NCBI GenBank assembly: GCA_947453625.1
Contig: CANGHK010000004.1
Location: forward strand, 62,001 to 126,000
Length of the DNA: 64,000 nucleotides
Source of the DNA: Burkholderiales bacterium
Lineage (GTDB): Bacteria > Pseudomonadota > Gammaproteobacteria > Burkholderiales > Burkholderiaceae_C
Direction: 5' to 3'
Made by a program: the position numbers and the translations under genes. This document shows positions 1 to 9,533 of the stretch, one piece after another (position 1 is the first letter of the stretch; each line of letters opens with the position of its first letter). A model generated the notes under the pieces. The model made no database searches. It was not told where the DNA came from and saw only the letters and a list, made by a program, of their open reading frames with translations.

Positions 1-1428
1 ATGGGCACCGAGGGCATGAAGTACAGCCTGGTCTCGCGCGAGGTGATCAGCGACTGCGTCGAGACCTGCGTCGGCGGCCAGTGGATGGACGGCGTGCTCG
101 TCATCGGCGGCTGCGACAAGAACATGCCCGGCGGGATGATGGGCATGCTGCGCGCCAACGTGCCGGCGATCTACGTCTACGGCGGCACCATCCTGCCCGG
201 CAAGTACAAGGGCCAGGACCTGAACATCGTCAGCGTGTTCGAGGCGGTGGGGCAGTTCTCGGCCGGCAACATGTCGGAAGAGGACTTCTGCCAGATCGAA
301 CGCCGCGCGATTCCCGGGTCTGGCAGTTGCGGCGGCATGTACACCGCGAACACCATGAGTTCGGCCTTCGAGGCGCTGGGCATGAGCCTGCCCTACGCCA
401 GCACCCAGGCCAATGTGGAGGACGAGATCGTCGAGACCACCCGCCACGCCGCCGCGGTGCTGGTCGAGGCGGTGAAGAAGGACTTGAAGCCGCGCGACAT
501 CGTCACCAAGAAGGCTATCGAGAACGCGGTGGCGGTGATCATGGCCACCGGCGGATCGACCAACGCAGTGCTGCACTTCCTGGCCATCGCCCATGCGGCC
601 GAGGTCGAGTGGACGATCGACGACTTCGAGCGCATCCGCAAGACCGTGCCGGTGCTGTGCGACCTGAAACCCAGCGGCCAGTACCTGGCGATCGACCTGC
701 ACCATGCCGGCGGCATCCCGCAGGTGATGAAGGTGCTGCTCAAGGCCGGCCTGCTGCACGGCGACTGCATGACCATCACCGGCAAGACGGTGGCCGAGAA
801 CCTGGCCGACGTGCCCGATTCGCCGCGCGCCGACCAGCAGGTGATCCGCACGATAGACAAGCCGATGTACGCCCAGGGCCACCTGGCGATCCTGCGCGGC
901 AACCTGTCGCCCGAGGGCTGCGTGGCCAAGATCACCGGCCTGAAGAGCCCTGTGATGACCGGCCCGGCACGGGTGTTCGAGGATGAGCAGTCGGCGCTGG
1001 CCGCGATCATGGCCAAGCAAATCGTCGCCGGCGACGTGATGGTGTTGCGCTACCTCGGCCCCAAGGGCGGCCCGGGCATGCCCGAGATGCTGGCGCCCAC
1101 CGGCGCGCTGATCGGCCAGGGCCTGGGCGAGAGCGTGGGCCTGGTCACCGACGGGCGCTTCTCGGGTGGCACCTGGGGCATGGTGGTCGGCCATGTGGCG
1201 CCCGAAGCCTATGCCGGCGGCAACATCGCGCTGGTGCGCGATGGTGATTCGATCACCATCGATGCCCACCGCCTGCTGCTGCAGCTCAACGTGGACGACG
1301 CCGAACTGGCGCGCCGGCGCTTGACCTGGGTCCAGCCCGCGCCGCGCTACACCCGGGGCGTGCTGGCCAAGTTTGCCCACAACGCGTCGAGCGCCAGCTT
1401 TGGCGCCGTGCTGGACAAGTTCGACTGA
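1..1428 (+). CDS. ilvD: Dihydroxy-acid dehydratase, 5' end outside the window
   Basis: IlvD dehydrates 2,3-dihydroxy-isovalerate and 2,3-dihydroxy-3-methylvalerate to the 2-oxo acids that precede valine and isoleucine. It is a cytosolic Fe-S enzyme. The visible 475 residues carry the family motif GGCDKNMPG with Cys38 and GSGSCGGMY with Cys110, two of the cluster ligands. The C-terminal half has the TDGRFSGG motif. Family members have about 560 residues and [14 protein letters not shown] lies inside the family alignment. The ATG at position 1 is therefore an internal methionine, and roughly 80-90 N-terminal residues lie outside the window. The gene ends with TGA at 1426-1428 and converges on the small minus-strand gene that follows. 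Confidence 0.95.
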   Translation: MGTEGMKYSLVSREVISDCVETCVGGQWMDGVLVIGGCDKNMPGGMMGMLRANVPAIYVYGGTILPGKYKGQDLNIVSVFEAVGQFSAGNMSEEDFCQIERRAIPGSGSCGGMYTANTMSSAFEALGMSLPYASTQANVEDEIVETTRHAAAVLVEAVKKDLKPRDIVTKKAIENAVAVIMATGGSTNAVLHFLAIAHAAEVEWTIDDFERIRKTVPVLCDLKPSGQYLAIDLHHAGGIPQVMKVLLKAGLLHGDCMTITGKTVAENLADVPDSPRADQQVIRTIDKPMYAQGHLAILRGNLSPEGCVAKITGLKSPVMTGPARVFEDEQSALAAIMAKQIVAGDVMVLRYLGPKGGPGMPEMLAPTGALIGQGLGESVGLVTDGRFSGGTWGMVVGHVAPEAYAGGNIALVRDGDSITIDAHRLLLQLNVDDAELARRRLTWVQPAPRYTRGVLAKFAHNASSASFGAVLDKFD

Positions 1429-1465
1429 GCCCGCTCGAGTGCCCTTGCCCGAGCGGCCACCGGCA

Positions 1466-1831
1466 TCACTGCCGGCGCTGACCGCCTGGCTCGTCTTCGG
1501 GCGGTTTGGCGCCGGCGGGGCCGGCTACGCTCGGTGGCGCCACACCGTCCCGGCCGGCACGGGCAGTGCCTGAACCCGACTTGCCCGGCCGCAGGCCCAG
1601 CGCGGCCAGGCGCTCCTCGCGCCGCCGCGCCACGCGTCGGCCCTCGCGCTCTGCGGCCGCCCGCTGGGTGATGCCCACGCTGTCGGCGAATTGCCACCAG
1701 ATCGCCGCGGCGGCAAACGGTGCCAGCACGACCCACCACGACCAGTTCGCGACCGGGCCTGTCGCCACCAGTTTGAGCAGCAGCAGCAGTACCCCCACGA
1801 GCACAAAGCCAATCGCATTGCTCCCTGTCAT
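1466..1831 (-). CDS. Small Trp-rich membrane protein
   Basis: This 121-residue protein opens with two hydrophobic segments (about residues 5-24 and 30-48, the second containing WSWWVVL and WWQF). A basic, arginine-rich stretch and a low-complexity Gly/Pro/Ala tail follow. The tryptophan cluster between two membrane segments, followed by RRREERLAALGLRPG, matches the small Trp-rich protein family I know from Burkholderiales. No function is established for that family. The ATG at 1831 has no clear Shine-Dalgarno sequence. The gene lies tail to tail with ilvD and back to back with the cytochrome gene. Codon use is like its neighbours. Confidence 0.7.
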   Translation of the reverse strand: MTGSNAIGFVLVGVLLLLLKLVATGPVANWSWWVVLAPFAAAAIWWQFADSVGITQRAAAEREGRRVARRREERLAALGLRPGKSGSGTARAGRDGVAPPSVAGPAGAKPPEDEPGGQRRQ

Positions 1832-1934
1832 CGACAGCCGATTGGCAATATCGCGTCAACCCGCCTGGCTAAAATTCGTTGTAGGGACTGTAGACCCGCC
1901 CATGCACGCTGTTTCACCTGTCGAAAGCAACACC

Positions 1935-2240
1935 ATGAAGAAAATCGCCTTGATCGCTGCCCTGGCCGCCGTGGTGGTCACTCCTGTCTTCGCCAATGCC
2001 GATCTGGCGCAAAAGAAGAACTGCCTGGCCTGCCATGCCACCGACAAGAAGCTCGTCGGCCCGGCTTACAAGGACGTGGCCGCCAAGTACGCCGGCCAGA
2101 AGGACGCCGCCGCCAAGCTCGCCGACAAGATCCAGAAGGGTGGCGCCGGCGTTTGGGGCCAGGTGCCGATGCCGGCCAACCCGCAGGTCAACCCCGCCGA
2201 GGCCAAGCAGTTGGCGGACTGGGTGCTGACGATCAAGTGA
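1935..2240 (+). CDS. Class I c-type cytochrome, periplasmic (c551/c552 type)
   Basis: The 101-residue product has a signal peptide (residues 1-20, cleavage after VFA), one heme-binding motif CLACH at residues 30-34 and a probable axial methionine in VPMPAN at Met79. Size and spacing fit a small monoheme class I cytochrome c that carries electrons in the periplasm, for example to a terminal oxidase. The ATG at 1935 was chosen because it is the only start that gives a proper signal peptide. A longer in-frame reading upstream has no coding character. The gene is followed within 20 bases by a strong terminator, so it is probably monocistronic. The exact electron-transfer partner cannot be told from sequence. 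Confidence 0.92.
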   Translation: MKKIALIAALAAVVVTPVFANADLAQKKNCLACHATDKKLVGPAYKDVAAKYAGQKDAAAKLADKIQKGGAGVWGQVPMPANPQVNPAEAKQLADWVLTIK

Positions 2241-2260
2241 TCTGAGCCTGTCGCATCAAA

Positions 2261-2287
2261 AAAAGGCCCCGCACGGCGGGGCCTTTT
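2261..2287. terminator. Bidirectional intrinsic terminator between the cytochrome and acsA
   Basis: A perfect 12-bp stem (2261-2272 with 2276-2287) closes on a 3-base loop ACG. The arms start and end with AAAA/TTTT, so a U tract follows the GC-rich hairpin on either strand. It sits between two convergent genes and should stop transcription from both sides. Confidence 0.92.
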
Positions 2288-2348
2288 CGCTGGATAAGGG
2301 CGCCTTGCGGCACCCCAGTCGCTGGCGCGCCACCTGGATCAGCAGGGC

Positions 2349-4328
2349 TCAGTAGTTCTCGCCCAACTGATCCAGGATCGCCGGGTTCTCCAGCGTCGAG
2401 GTGTCCTGGGTGATGGCTTCGTTCTTGGCCACCGAGCGCAACAGACGGCGCATGATCTTGCCGCTGCGGGTCTTGGGCAGGTTGTCGCCAAAACGGATGT
2501 CCTTGGGTTTGGCGATCGGGCCGATCTCCTTGCCCACCCAGTCGCGCAACTGCTTGGCGATGGCCTTGGCTTCGTCGCCCACCGGGCGCGAGCGCTTGAG
2601 CACCACGAAGGCGCAGATCGCCTCGCCGGTGGTGTCGTCCGGGCGGCCCACCACCGCGGCCTCGGCCACCAGTTCGGTGCAGCTGACCAGCGCGGACTCG
2701 ATCTCCATCGTGCCCATGCGGTGGCCGCTGACGTTCAGCACGTCATCGATGCGGCCGGTGATCGTGAAGTAGCCGGTCTTCGGGTCGCGGATCGCGCCGT
2801 CGCCCGCCAGGTAGTACTTGCCCTGGAAGTCGTCCGGGTAATAGCTCTTCTTGAAGCGCTCCGGGTCGCCCCAGATGGTGCGGATCATGCTGGGCCAGGG
2901 ACGCTTGACGACCAGGATGCCACCCTGGCCCCAGGGTACGTCCTTGCCGGTCTCGTCGACCACCGCGGCCATGATGCCCGGGAAGGGCAGCGTGCACGAG
3001 CCCGGGATCAGCGGCGTGGCGCCCGGCAGCGGCGTGATCATGTGGCCGCCGGTCTCCGTCTGCCAGAAGGTGTCGACGATGGGGCAGCGGCCGCCGCCCA
3101 CGTTCAGGTGGTACCACTCCCAGGCGGCGGGGTTGATCGGCTCGCCGACCGAGCCCAGGATGCGCAAGGACGTCAGGTCGTAGCTCTTCGGGTGCACGGC
3201 GGCATTGGCTTCCGCGGCCTTGATCAGCGAGCGGATCGCGGTGGGCGCGGTGTAGAAGATCGAGACCTTGTGGTCCTGGATCATCTTCCAGAAGCGGCCA
3301 GCGTCCGGGAAGGTGGGCACGCCCTCGAACACCACCTCGGTGCCGCCCAGGGCCAGCGGGCCGTAGGTGATGTAGGTGTGGCCGGTGACCCAGCCAATGT
3401 CGGCGGTGCACCAGAACACATCGTCGGGCTTCAGGTCGAAGGTCAGCTTGGTCGTCAGCGCGGCGTGCAGCAGGTAGCCGCCGGTCGAATGCTGCACGCC
3501 CTTGGGCTTGCCGGTCGAGCCGCTGGTGTAGAGCAGGAACAGAGGGTGCTCGGCGCCCACCCACTCCGGCTCGCAGACCTGGGGCAAGCCCTCGACCAGG
3601 TCGGACATCCACAGATCGCGCCCGGCCGTCATCGCGATCGCCGAGCCCGAGCGCTTGACCACCAGCACCTTGCCGACCGACTCGCAGCCGCCGAGTGCCA
3701 GCGCCTCGTCGACGATGCTCTTGAGCGGCAACTGCTTGCCGCCACGGATCTGGTGGTCGGCGGTGATCACCAGTTTGGCGCCGGTGTCCTGGATGCGGTC
3801 GCGCACGCTTTGCGCCGAGAAGCCGCCGAACACCACCGAATGGATGGCGCCGATGCGGGCGCAGGCCTGCATCGCGGCCACGCCGTCGACCGACATCGAG
3901 ATGTAGATGATGACCCGGTCGCCCTTGGCGATGCCCAGGCTTTTCAGTCCATTCGCGATCTGGCAGGTCTTGGCCAGCAGTTCGCTGTAACTGGTGCGGG
4001 TGACTTCGCCGCCGTCGGCCTCGAAGATGATCGCGGTCTTGTCGCCCAGGCCGCGCTCGACGTTGCGGTCCAGGCAGTTGTAGGAAGCGTTGAGCGTGCC
4101 GTCCTCGAACCACTTGAAGAACGGTGCGTCGCTCTCGTCGAGCACCTGGGTGAACGGTGTCTTCCAGGAGATCAGCTCGCGCGCATGGCGGGCCCAGAAA
4201 CCGGCGTAATCCTCATGTGCTTCCTGGACCAGGGCCTCGTAGGCGGCCATGCCCTGCACATGGGCACCGGCGACCGATGTGGCCGAGGGAAGGTAGGTTT
4301 TCAGCTCGGTGGGGGCGTCTGTGCTCAT
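2349..4328 (-). CDS. acsA: Acetyl-CoA synthetase
   Basis: This 659-residue AMP-forming ligase converts acetate, ATP and CoA to acetyl-CoA through an acetyl-adenylate. The length matches bacterial Acs (about 650). The nucleotide-binding loop [11 protein letters not shown], the adenylate motif [10 protein letters not shown], the hinge [13 protein letters not shown] and the C-terminal [11 protein letters not shown] are all present. The lysine of that last motif is the catalytic residue that protein acetylation inactivates in other bacteria. The ATG at 4328 is preceded by GGAGA at a good distance. The gene stands alone, converging on the cytochrome gene across the terminator at 2261-2287. A deacetylase-family gene at 32.1 kb is not of the sirtuin type and need not be linked. 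Confidence 0.97.
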   Translation of the reverse strand: MSTDAPTELKTYLPSATSVAGAHVQGMAAYEALVQEAHEDYAGFWARHARELISWKTPFTQVLDESDAPFFKWFEDGTLNASYNCLDRNVERGLGDKTAIIFEADGGEVTRTSYSELLAKTCQIANGLKSLGIAKGDRVIIYISMSVDGVAAMQACARIGAIHSVVFGGFSAQSVRDRIQDTGAKLVITADHQIRGGKQLPLKSIVDEALALGGCESVGKVLVVKRSGSAIAMTAGRDLWMSDLVEGLPQVCEPEWVGAEHPLFLLYTSGSTGKPKGVQHSTGGYLLHAALTTKLTFDLKPDDVFWCTADIGWVTGHTYITYGPLALGGTEVVFEGVPTFPDAGRFWKMIQDHKVSIFYTAPTAIRSLIKAAEANAAVHPKSYDLTSLRILGSVGEPINPAAWEWYHLNVGGGRCPIVDTFWQTETGGHMITPLPGATPLIPGSCTLPFPGIMAAVVDETGKDVPWGQGGILVVKRPWPSMIRTIWGDPERFKKSYYPDDFQGKYYLAGDGAIRDPKTGYFTITGRIDDVLNVSGHRMGTMEIESALVSCTELVAEAAVVGRPDDTTGEAICAFVVLKRSRPVGDEAKAIAKQLRDWVGKEIGPIAKPKDIRFGDNLPKTRSGKIMRRLLRSVAKNEAITQDTSTLENPAILDQLGENY

Positions 4329-4653
4329 GTAGGTCTCCTGGATTGCGAATGGGAAAACGGTGAATCTCGGTCAATACCCCGCACCTTAGGCAGAGGCTCT
4401 TACGAACCGCTTACTCGACAGGCCACATCAGGCAGCGACAGACCGCGATGCGGACAATCACCGCCAGTCTGTCCTCGATGTGCTCCCGCGCCCAGGGGCC
4501 CCGCAGATGGGGGCTTGACCCCCACAGCCTCTACACTCCGGGCCCGCCAGCGGACTGTGCGGACGAGCGGGCATGCCGCCGCGGCAACCCGCTGCTGCTA
4601 TCCGCCGACCACCCTGAGCCCTGCGCTGGCGCCTGCGCATCCACGACGAGACC
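4329..4653. promoter_or_regulatory. Divergent intergenic region between acsA and the chemosensory operon
   Basis: These 325 bases separate two divergent transcription units and must hold both promoters. I see no convincing -35/-10 pair, no flagellar sigma-28 type element and no sigma-54 element. A small hairpin of five G and five C around TTGA lies near 4509-4524. The only clear signal is the acsA Shine-Dalgarno sequence next to 4328. Confidence 0.5.
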
Positions 4654-6024
4654 ATGCCCGAAGTCCCAGCCCTGCCGGCCACCAGCGCCGCCTATTCGGT
4701 CAGCACCGAGGATGGCGCCTGGCTGTTGAGCGGCGGCGAACTGCTCGGCGTGGAGCATCTGGGCGCGATCTGGCCGCTGCCTGGCTGTGCCCACCCGGTG
4801 CGCGGCCTGGTGGCCAGCGAACAAGGGCCGCTGGCCTTGCTGAGCTTGGCCGAGGCCGACCCGCAGGCCAACGCCGCGGCCACCCAACCCGCCCGCCTGC
4901 TGGCGCTGCGCACGCCACTGGGACCGATAGGCCTGGCCGCGCAGGGCGTGGCCGCCGGTGCGTCGGCGGGCGCTTGCGCGGGCCTGCAGACCCCGCTGCA
5001 AGGCGCGCTGCGCGGCTTCGGCCCGGCCGCAACAGGCCCGGCCGCACGCCAGGCGGGCGGGCCGCGGCCAGCCAAGCTGCATTTCCTGCGGGTGGGCAGC
5101 GGCGGCGCCGAGTGGGTGGTGCCGGCCGCGCGCGTGCGGCGCGTGGGCAAGCACAGCGGCGCGCGGGCCTGGCAAACGCCAGGCCACGGCAGGCAGTGGC
5201 TGGTTCAGCTCGACGGTGAGTTGCTCGCCGCCGAGTCGCTGGTCAGCCGCCTGGCGGCCTACCCGCAGGCGGTCGACGCGGCGCCGGCCGACGAACCCTG
5301 GTGCCTGTGCCTGGACGAGGCCGGCAGCAGCCGGGGCCTGCTGGTGCAGCAGGTGCTGGGCCTGGTCGAAGCCGAGGCCGGCCAGCTCAAGACCCTGGAC
5401 ACGGCCGGACAACCCAGCCGCTGGCTGTTGCTGCCCGACTGGCCGCCGATCGAGGTGCTGGACCGGCCCGGCGCCGGAACGCCTGGCGCAAGCGCCAGCG
5501 CCAGCGCGGCGACGCTCCCCTGGCCGCCGGACGCGCGCGGTGCGCTGAGCCTGCACGCCGGCGGCTGGCGCCTGGCCCTGCCGGCCGCTGCGGTGACGAC
5601 GGTGCTTGGCCCGCTGGACTCCGGCCGCCTGGCCGCCCGGCGCAGCCCGTGCGCCTGGCCGGCCGTGGACCTGAGCCGCCTGCTGCCGGCCGACGCTGCC
5701 AGCGCCAGCGCCACGCCGACCCGGCGCTACGCCGTGCTGGCAAGGCTGGGCCGCGGCGCACCGGGGCGCCGCGGCGTGGTGCTGCTGTGCACGCGCGTCG
5801 AGGCCGTCCGCCCCGCCGACGCGGCCGCGCCCTGGACGCCACTGCCGACGCTGCCCGCCGCCCTGCACAGCCTGCTGCAGGCGCTGCGCCTGGGCCCGGA
5901 TGGCGCCGAACTGCTGCTGCGCAGCGACGCCGCCGGCACCGCGCGCCGCGCTGCGCTCGACGACTGCCGGCGCCTGGCCTTCGCCGGCTGGCTGTCGCCC
6001 CTTGACCTGCAAGACCCCTGCTGA
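4654..6024 (+). CDS. CheW-like chemosensory coupling protein, multi-module
   Basis: This 456-residue soluble protein opens the chemosensory operon. Three stretches look like degenerate CheW-type folds: about residues 10-95 (ending PVRGLVASEQGPLALLSLA, like the CheW 'G-(I/L)-NLRG-LPVIDL' region), about 145-270 (AEWVVPAARVRRV and later SRGLLVQQVLGLVEA), and about 290-440 (WRLALPAAAVTTVLGPL, then the RRYAVLARLGRG and RRGVVLLCTRVEAV strands). CheW links receptors to the kinase CheA. A protein with repeated CheW-like modules could bridge several receptors. The assignment rests on weak similarity plus position 13 bases ahead of a receptor gene. The start ATG at 4654 has a weak purine stretch (GACGAG) upstream. 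The sequence is very Ala/Gly/Leu-rich, which lowers certainty. Confidence 0.6.
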   Translation: MPEVPALPATSAAYSVSTEDGAWLLSGGELLGVEHLGAIWPLPGCAHPVRGLVASEQGPLALLSLAEADPQANAAATQPARLLALRTPLGPIGLAAQGVAAGASAGACAGLQTPLQGALRGFGPAATGPAARQAGGPRPAKLHFLRVGSGGAEWVVPAARVRRVGKHSGARAWQTPGHGRQWLVQLDGELLAAESLVSRLAAYPQAVDAAPADEPWCLCLDEAGSSRGLLVQQVLGLVEAEAGQLKTLDTAGQPSRWLLLPDWPPIEVLDRPGAGTPGASASASAATLPWPPDARGALSLHAGGWRLALPAAAVTTVLGPLDSGRLAARRSPCAWPAVDLSRLLPADAASASATPTRRYAVLARLGRGAPGRRGVVLLCTRVEAVRPADAAAPWTPLPTLPAALHSLLQALRLGPDGAELLLRSDAAGTARRAALDDCRRLAFAGWLSPLDLQDPC

Positions 6025-6037
6025 CCCGAGAATTCCC

Positions 6038-7987
6038 ATGCTCAATAACCTGAAAATCCGCGCCAAGCTGATCCTGCTGGTCGGCCCGCTGATCCTGTTC
6101 CTCGCCGCCGCCGGCGGCATCGCCGACAAGGCCTTCCGCACCGGCCAGACCGCACTGTCGACGGTCTACGAGGACCGCGTCGTGCCTTTGCGCGACCTCA
6201 AGGTCATCGCCGACATGTACGCAGTCAACGTCGTCGACACTGCCCACAAGACAAGGTCCGGCGCACTGACGCGCGCAGCGGCGCTGAAGAAAATCCAGCA
6301 GGCGCGCACGACGATAGAGAAGAGCTGGAAAGGCTACCTGGCCACCTACCTGGTCGAGCGCGAGCGACAGCTGGTCGACGAACTCAAGCCGCGGCTGGCG
6401 ACGGCCGACAAGACCATAGACCGGCTGGTCGCGCTGCTGCAGGCCGGCGGCGACGCCGAACTGGCCGACTTCGTCGCGCAGAGCCTGTACCCGGCGATAG
6501 ACCCGGTCTCCGAGCGCCTGTCCGGCCTGATCGACCTGCAGATCGAGGTGGCACAACAGGATACCGGGTCGGCCAAGCAGCAGTTCGAGGTCTCGCGCCG
6601 GCAGCTGATCGTCGTCATCGTCGCCGCGGTGCTGCTGGGCCTGCTGCTGAGCTGGCTGGTGATCCGGTCGATCACCCAGCCGATCGCCCAGGTGCTGGCC
6701 GCGATCACCCGCATGGCCGGCGGCGACCTGTCGGTGCAGGTCGTCGACCAGGGCCACCGCGACGAGCCCGGCCAGATGATCCGCGCCACCGCCGAGATCG
6801 CCAAGACGCTGCAGGCGGTATCGCACGATCTGGGCGAACTGATCGATGCCGCCCGCGCCGGCACGCTGTCGGTGCGCGTCGATGCCAGTCGCCACCAGGG
6901 CGAATTCGCCAAGCTGGTGGACGGCGCCAACGCCCTGCTCGGCACCTTGGCCGAACCGCTCAACGAGGTCGCCGCGGTGATGGCCAGGCTGGCCGCGGGC
7001 GACGTGCGCGGCCGCATGAGTGGCGACTACGCTGGCGAGTTGCGGGCGCTCAAGGGCAACGTCAACCGCAGCCTGGACATCCTGGTGACGCTGCTCGACG
7101 CGGTCTCGGCCTGTGCCAGCGCGCTGGCCGATGGCAACCTGACCCACAGCATCGAGGGCAGCTTCCAGGGCGAATTCGTCGGCATGAAGCTGAACCTGAA
7201 CAAGGCGGTGGCGCAGCTGCGCGGCGTGATGCGCGAGGTCGGCCAGGCCACCGAGCAGGTCAACCTGTCCTCGCAGGAGACGACGGCCGCCGCGCTGGAG
7301 GTCTCGCGCCATGCCGCCGGCCAGATGACGACGCTGGTCGACATCTCCGGTGCGATAGAGCAGACGGCCGCAGCCATCGGCGAGATCGCCCGCAGCGCCG
7401 ACCGTGCCCGGTTGCTGGCGCGCCAGGCCGTCGAGGCGGCCCAGGGCGGGCATTCGACGCTGACCGCGCTGAGCAGCGCGGTACACGGCATCGCCGAGAA
7501 GAACGCCCGCATCACCCAGATCAGCGAGCGCATCGCCAGCATCGCCGACAAGACCGACGTGCTGGCGCTGAACGCCGGGCTGGAGGCCGTGCGCGCCGGC
7601 GAGAACGGCAGCGGCTTCGTGCTGATCGCGCACAAGATCAGCGCGCTGGCCGAGGACGTGGCCGGTGCCACGCGCGAGATCCGCAGCTTGGCGCGCGAGG
7701 CCACCGCCACCGTCGACCAGGGCGTCAGCACCGCCACCGAGGCGCGCGCCTCGATGGGCCAGATCGTAGGCCTGTCGCAGCAAAGCGGCGAGATCGTCCA
7801 GTCGATCGCCGCTGCGATCGAGGAGCAGAGCTCGATGATGCAGTTGCTGAAAGACCGCTGCCTGCGGCTGCAGACGGTGGCCCAGACCACCGCCAGTGCG
7901 TCGGAGGAAATTTCGGCAACGATGCAGTCACTGACCCAGTTGTCGCAGCAACTGCGGGCCGAGACGGCGCGCATCCGCACGGCGTGA
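6038..7987 (+). CDS. Methyl-accepting chemotaxis protein with a HAMP array
   Basis: The 649-residue receptor has a first membrane helix at about 10-29, a periplasmic four-helix-type sensor to about 188, a second helix at about 189-209 and a HAMP domain at about 210-262. Two or three further HAMP-like units follow (around 265, 305 and 350, each with a (L/A)xAGD/ADGN-type turn). The cytoplasmic signalling hairpin covers about 450-640. The tip reads LALNAGLEAVRAGENGSGF, a variant of the usual LALNAAIEAARAGE-GRGF. ATG 6038 was chosen because it places the membrane helix at the N terminus. A longer reading frame upstream runs through the preceding gene. It lies between the CheW-like and MscS genes, and its ligand is unknown. 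Confidence 0.9.
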   Translation: MLNNLKIRAKLILLVGPLILFLAAAGGIADKAFRTGQTALSTVYEDRVVPLRDLKVIADMYAVNVVDTAHKTRSGALTRAAALKKIQQARTTIEKSWKGYLATYLVERERQLVDELKPRLATADKTIDRLVALLQAGGDAELADFVAQSLYPAIDPVSERLSGLIDLQIEVAQQDTGSAKQQFEVSRRQLIVVIVAAVLLGLLLSWLVIRSITQPIAQVLAAITRMAGGDLSVQVVDQGHRDEPGQMIRATAEIAKTLQAVSHDLGELIDAARAGTLSVRVDASRHQGEFAKLVDGANALLGTLAEPLNEVAAVMARLAAGDVRGRMSGDYAGELRALKGNVNRSLDILVTLLDAVSACASALADGNLTHSIEGSFQGEFVGMKLNLNKAVAQLRGVMREVGQATEQVNLSSQETTAAALEVSRHAAGQMTTLVDISGAIEQTAAAIGEIARSADRARLLARQAVEAAQGGHSTLTALSSAVHGIAEKNARITQISERIASIADKTDVLALNAGLEAVRAGENGSGFVLIAHKISALAEDVAGATREIRSLAREATATVDQGVSTATEARASMGQIVGLSQQSGEIVQSIAAAIEEQSSMMQLLKDRCLRLQTVAQTTASASEEISATMQSLTQLSQQLRAETARIRTA

Positions 7988-7993
7988 TCTGAC

Positions 7994-9484
7994 ATGGCCA
8001 TGCTCGACCCAACGCGGCAGGTGCTGGCCAAGATCGTCGGCCCGCTGCTGATCTCGCTCAGCATCCTGGTGGTGTTCTTCTTCGGCGGTGACGCCTACCA
8101 GCGCTTCGGCATCGAGGCTATGGACAGCACCACCACGGTGATGAAGAACATGCTGGGCGTGGTGGGCTTCATCTCGCTGGCGGTGCTGGCCAACCGGATC
8201 ATCCGCTATGTGATCTTCGAGGGCCTGATCGCCTCGGCCACCGGCACCCCGGTGCCACGGCTGCTGCTGCAGATCTCCAGCCTGATCATCTACGCGATCG
8301 CGGTCTCGGCCTGTGCCCGCATCGTCTTCAACCAGGACTTGACCTTTCTGTGGGCGGCCTCGGGCGTGGCCGGCCTGGTGCTGGGCATGGCCTTGCGCGA
8401 GCTGCTGCAGGACGTGTTCGCCGGCATCGCGCTGAACATCGACCGCGCCACCCGCATCGGCGACTGGATCCAGATCCACCGCTCGGGCGACGAGCGCACG
8501 ATCGGCCAGTTGATGGAGATCAGCTGGCGCACGACCCGGGTCAAGGACATGCTGGGCGACATGATCAGCTTCCCGAACAGCAAGTTCAGCGCCTTCACGA
8601 TCAGCAACTTCAGCCTGCCCGAAGCGGTCAGCGCGCGGCGGGTGCAGGTTACGCTGGACTGCGCCGTGCCGGCCGAACAGGCCTTCCGCATCCTGCAGGC
8701 CGCGGCGCTGGACGCGCTGATCGAGCTGATCGGCCCCGAGGTCGGCACGCCGACGGTGGCGGTCAACGGCATCAAGATCGAGGGCGTCGAGTACATGATC
8801 ACCTTCCGCGCCCAGTGGCCGCAACTGATGCCGGCCACCCGCGCCATCCTCAAGTCCATCCTGCTGCACTTGAACCGCGCCGGGCTGCGTCCGGCCGGCC
8901 ACTCGATCGCGCTGACAGAACGCCCGGCCGCGCCGTCGGCCGCCAGCGACGCGCAGCGCCTGTTCGGGCTGCTCGAGCGCACGCCAGTGTTCGACGGCCT
9001 GCCCGAGGCCGGGCTGCGCCTGCTGCTGGAGCAGGGTCGCAAGGCCCGCTACGCCGCCGGCCGCGTCGTGATCCAGGCTGGCGAGGCCGGCAGCGAGCTC
9101 TACCTGCTGCAGGAAGGCCTGCTCGACGCCCAGGAGGCGCAGCAGTTCACCGGCCAGTCTGGCAACCCCACGGTGATGCGCCCGGGCGACCAGTTCGGCG
9201 CGCCGACCGCCCTGCTCGGCCTGCCGCACCGGCGCACCGTCCGCAGCCGTACCGAGGTGCTGCTGCTGGAGATAGGCGGCGACGCGCTGCAGCAGCTATT
9301 CGTCCGGCAAGCGGGCAGCCTGGACACCGTGGCGCGCAACTTGGTGGCCATGGGCGTGCTGGGCCATTCGCTGGACGGCGAAGACCGCCAGCAGGCCGTC
9401 ACGCGCCAGCTGCGCAACATGTTCCCGGACGCCAGGGCGGCCGACGGCCTACCGGCCGAGGCGCTGGAGCGCACTGCCCATTAG
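7994..9484 (+). CDS. MscS-family channel with C-terminal cyclic-nucleotide-binding-like domain
   Basis: The 496-residue protein has three to four membrane helices in residues 10-140. The pore-lining MscS region (AASGVAGLVLGMALRELLQDVFAGIAL, given in parts here: residues about 118-144) is followed by the beta domain (RIGDWIQI, WRTTRVKDMLGDMISFPNS). From about residue 320 a cyclic-nucleotide-binding fold follows, with FxxLPEAGLRLLLEQGRKARYAAGRVVIQAGEAGSELYLLQEG-type strands and a PGDQFGAPTALLG segment. MscS proteins open on membrane tension, and the added domain suggests control by a nucleotide or a related small ligand. The start ATG lies 6 bases after the receptor stop codon, so it belongs to the chemosensory operon. 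Whether the domain still binds cyclic nucleotide cannot be told by eye. Confidence 0.88.
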   Translation: MAMLDPTRQVLAKIVGPLLISLSILVVFFFGGDAYQRFGIEAMDSTTTVMKNMLGVVGFISLAVLANRIIRYVIFEGLIASATGTPVPRLLLQISSLIIYAIAVSACARIVFNQDLTFLWAASGVAGLVLGMALRELLQDVFAGIALNIDRATRIGDWIQIHRSGDERTIGQLMEISWRTTRVKDMLGDMISFPNSKFSAFTISNFSLPEAVSARRVQVTLDCAVPAEQAFRILQAAALDALIELIGPEVGTPTVAVNGIKIEGVEYMITFRAQWPQLMPATRAILKSILLHLNRAGLRPAGHSIALTERPAAPSAASDAQRLFGLLERTPVFDGLPEAGLRLLLEQGRKARYAAGRVVIQAGEAGSELYLLQEGLLDAQEAQQFTGQSGNPTVMRPGDQFGAPTALLGLPHRRTVRSRTEVLLLEIGGDALQQLFVRQAGSLDTVARNLVAMGVLGHSLDGEDRQQAVTRQLRNMFPDARAADGLPAEALERTAH

Positions 9485-9533
9485 CCCGCCCGGCCGGCCC
9501 ACCAACCCGAGCATCAGCGCCGCGGCAACCCGC

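Noticed and set aside
2721-5219. An 832-residue plus-strand open frame over acsA
   Set aside because: It is the complement of acsA and part of the CheW-like gene; no recognisable domain.
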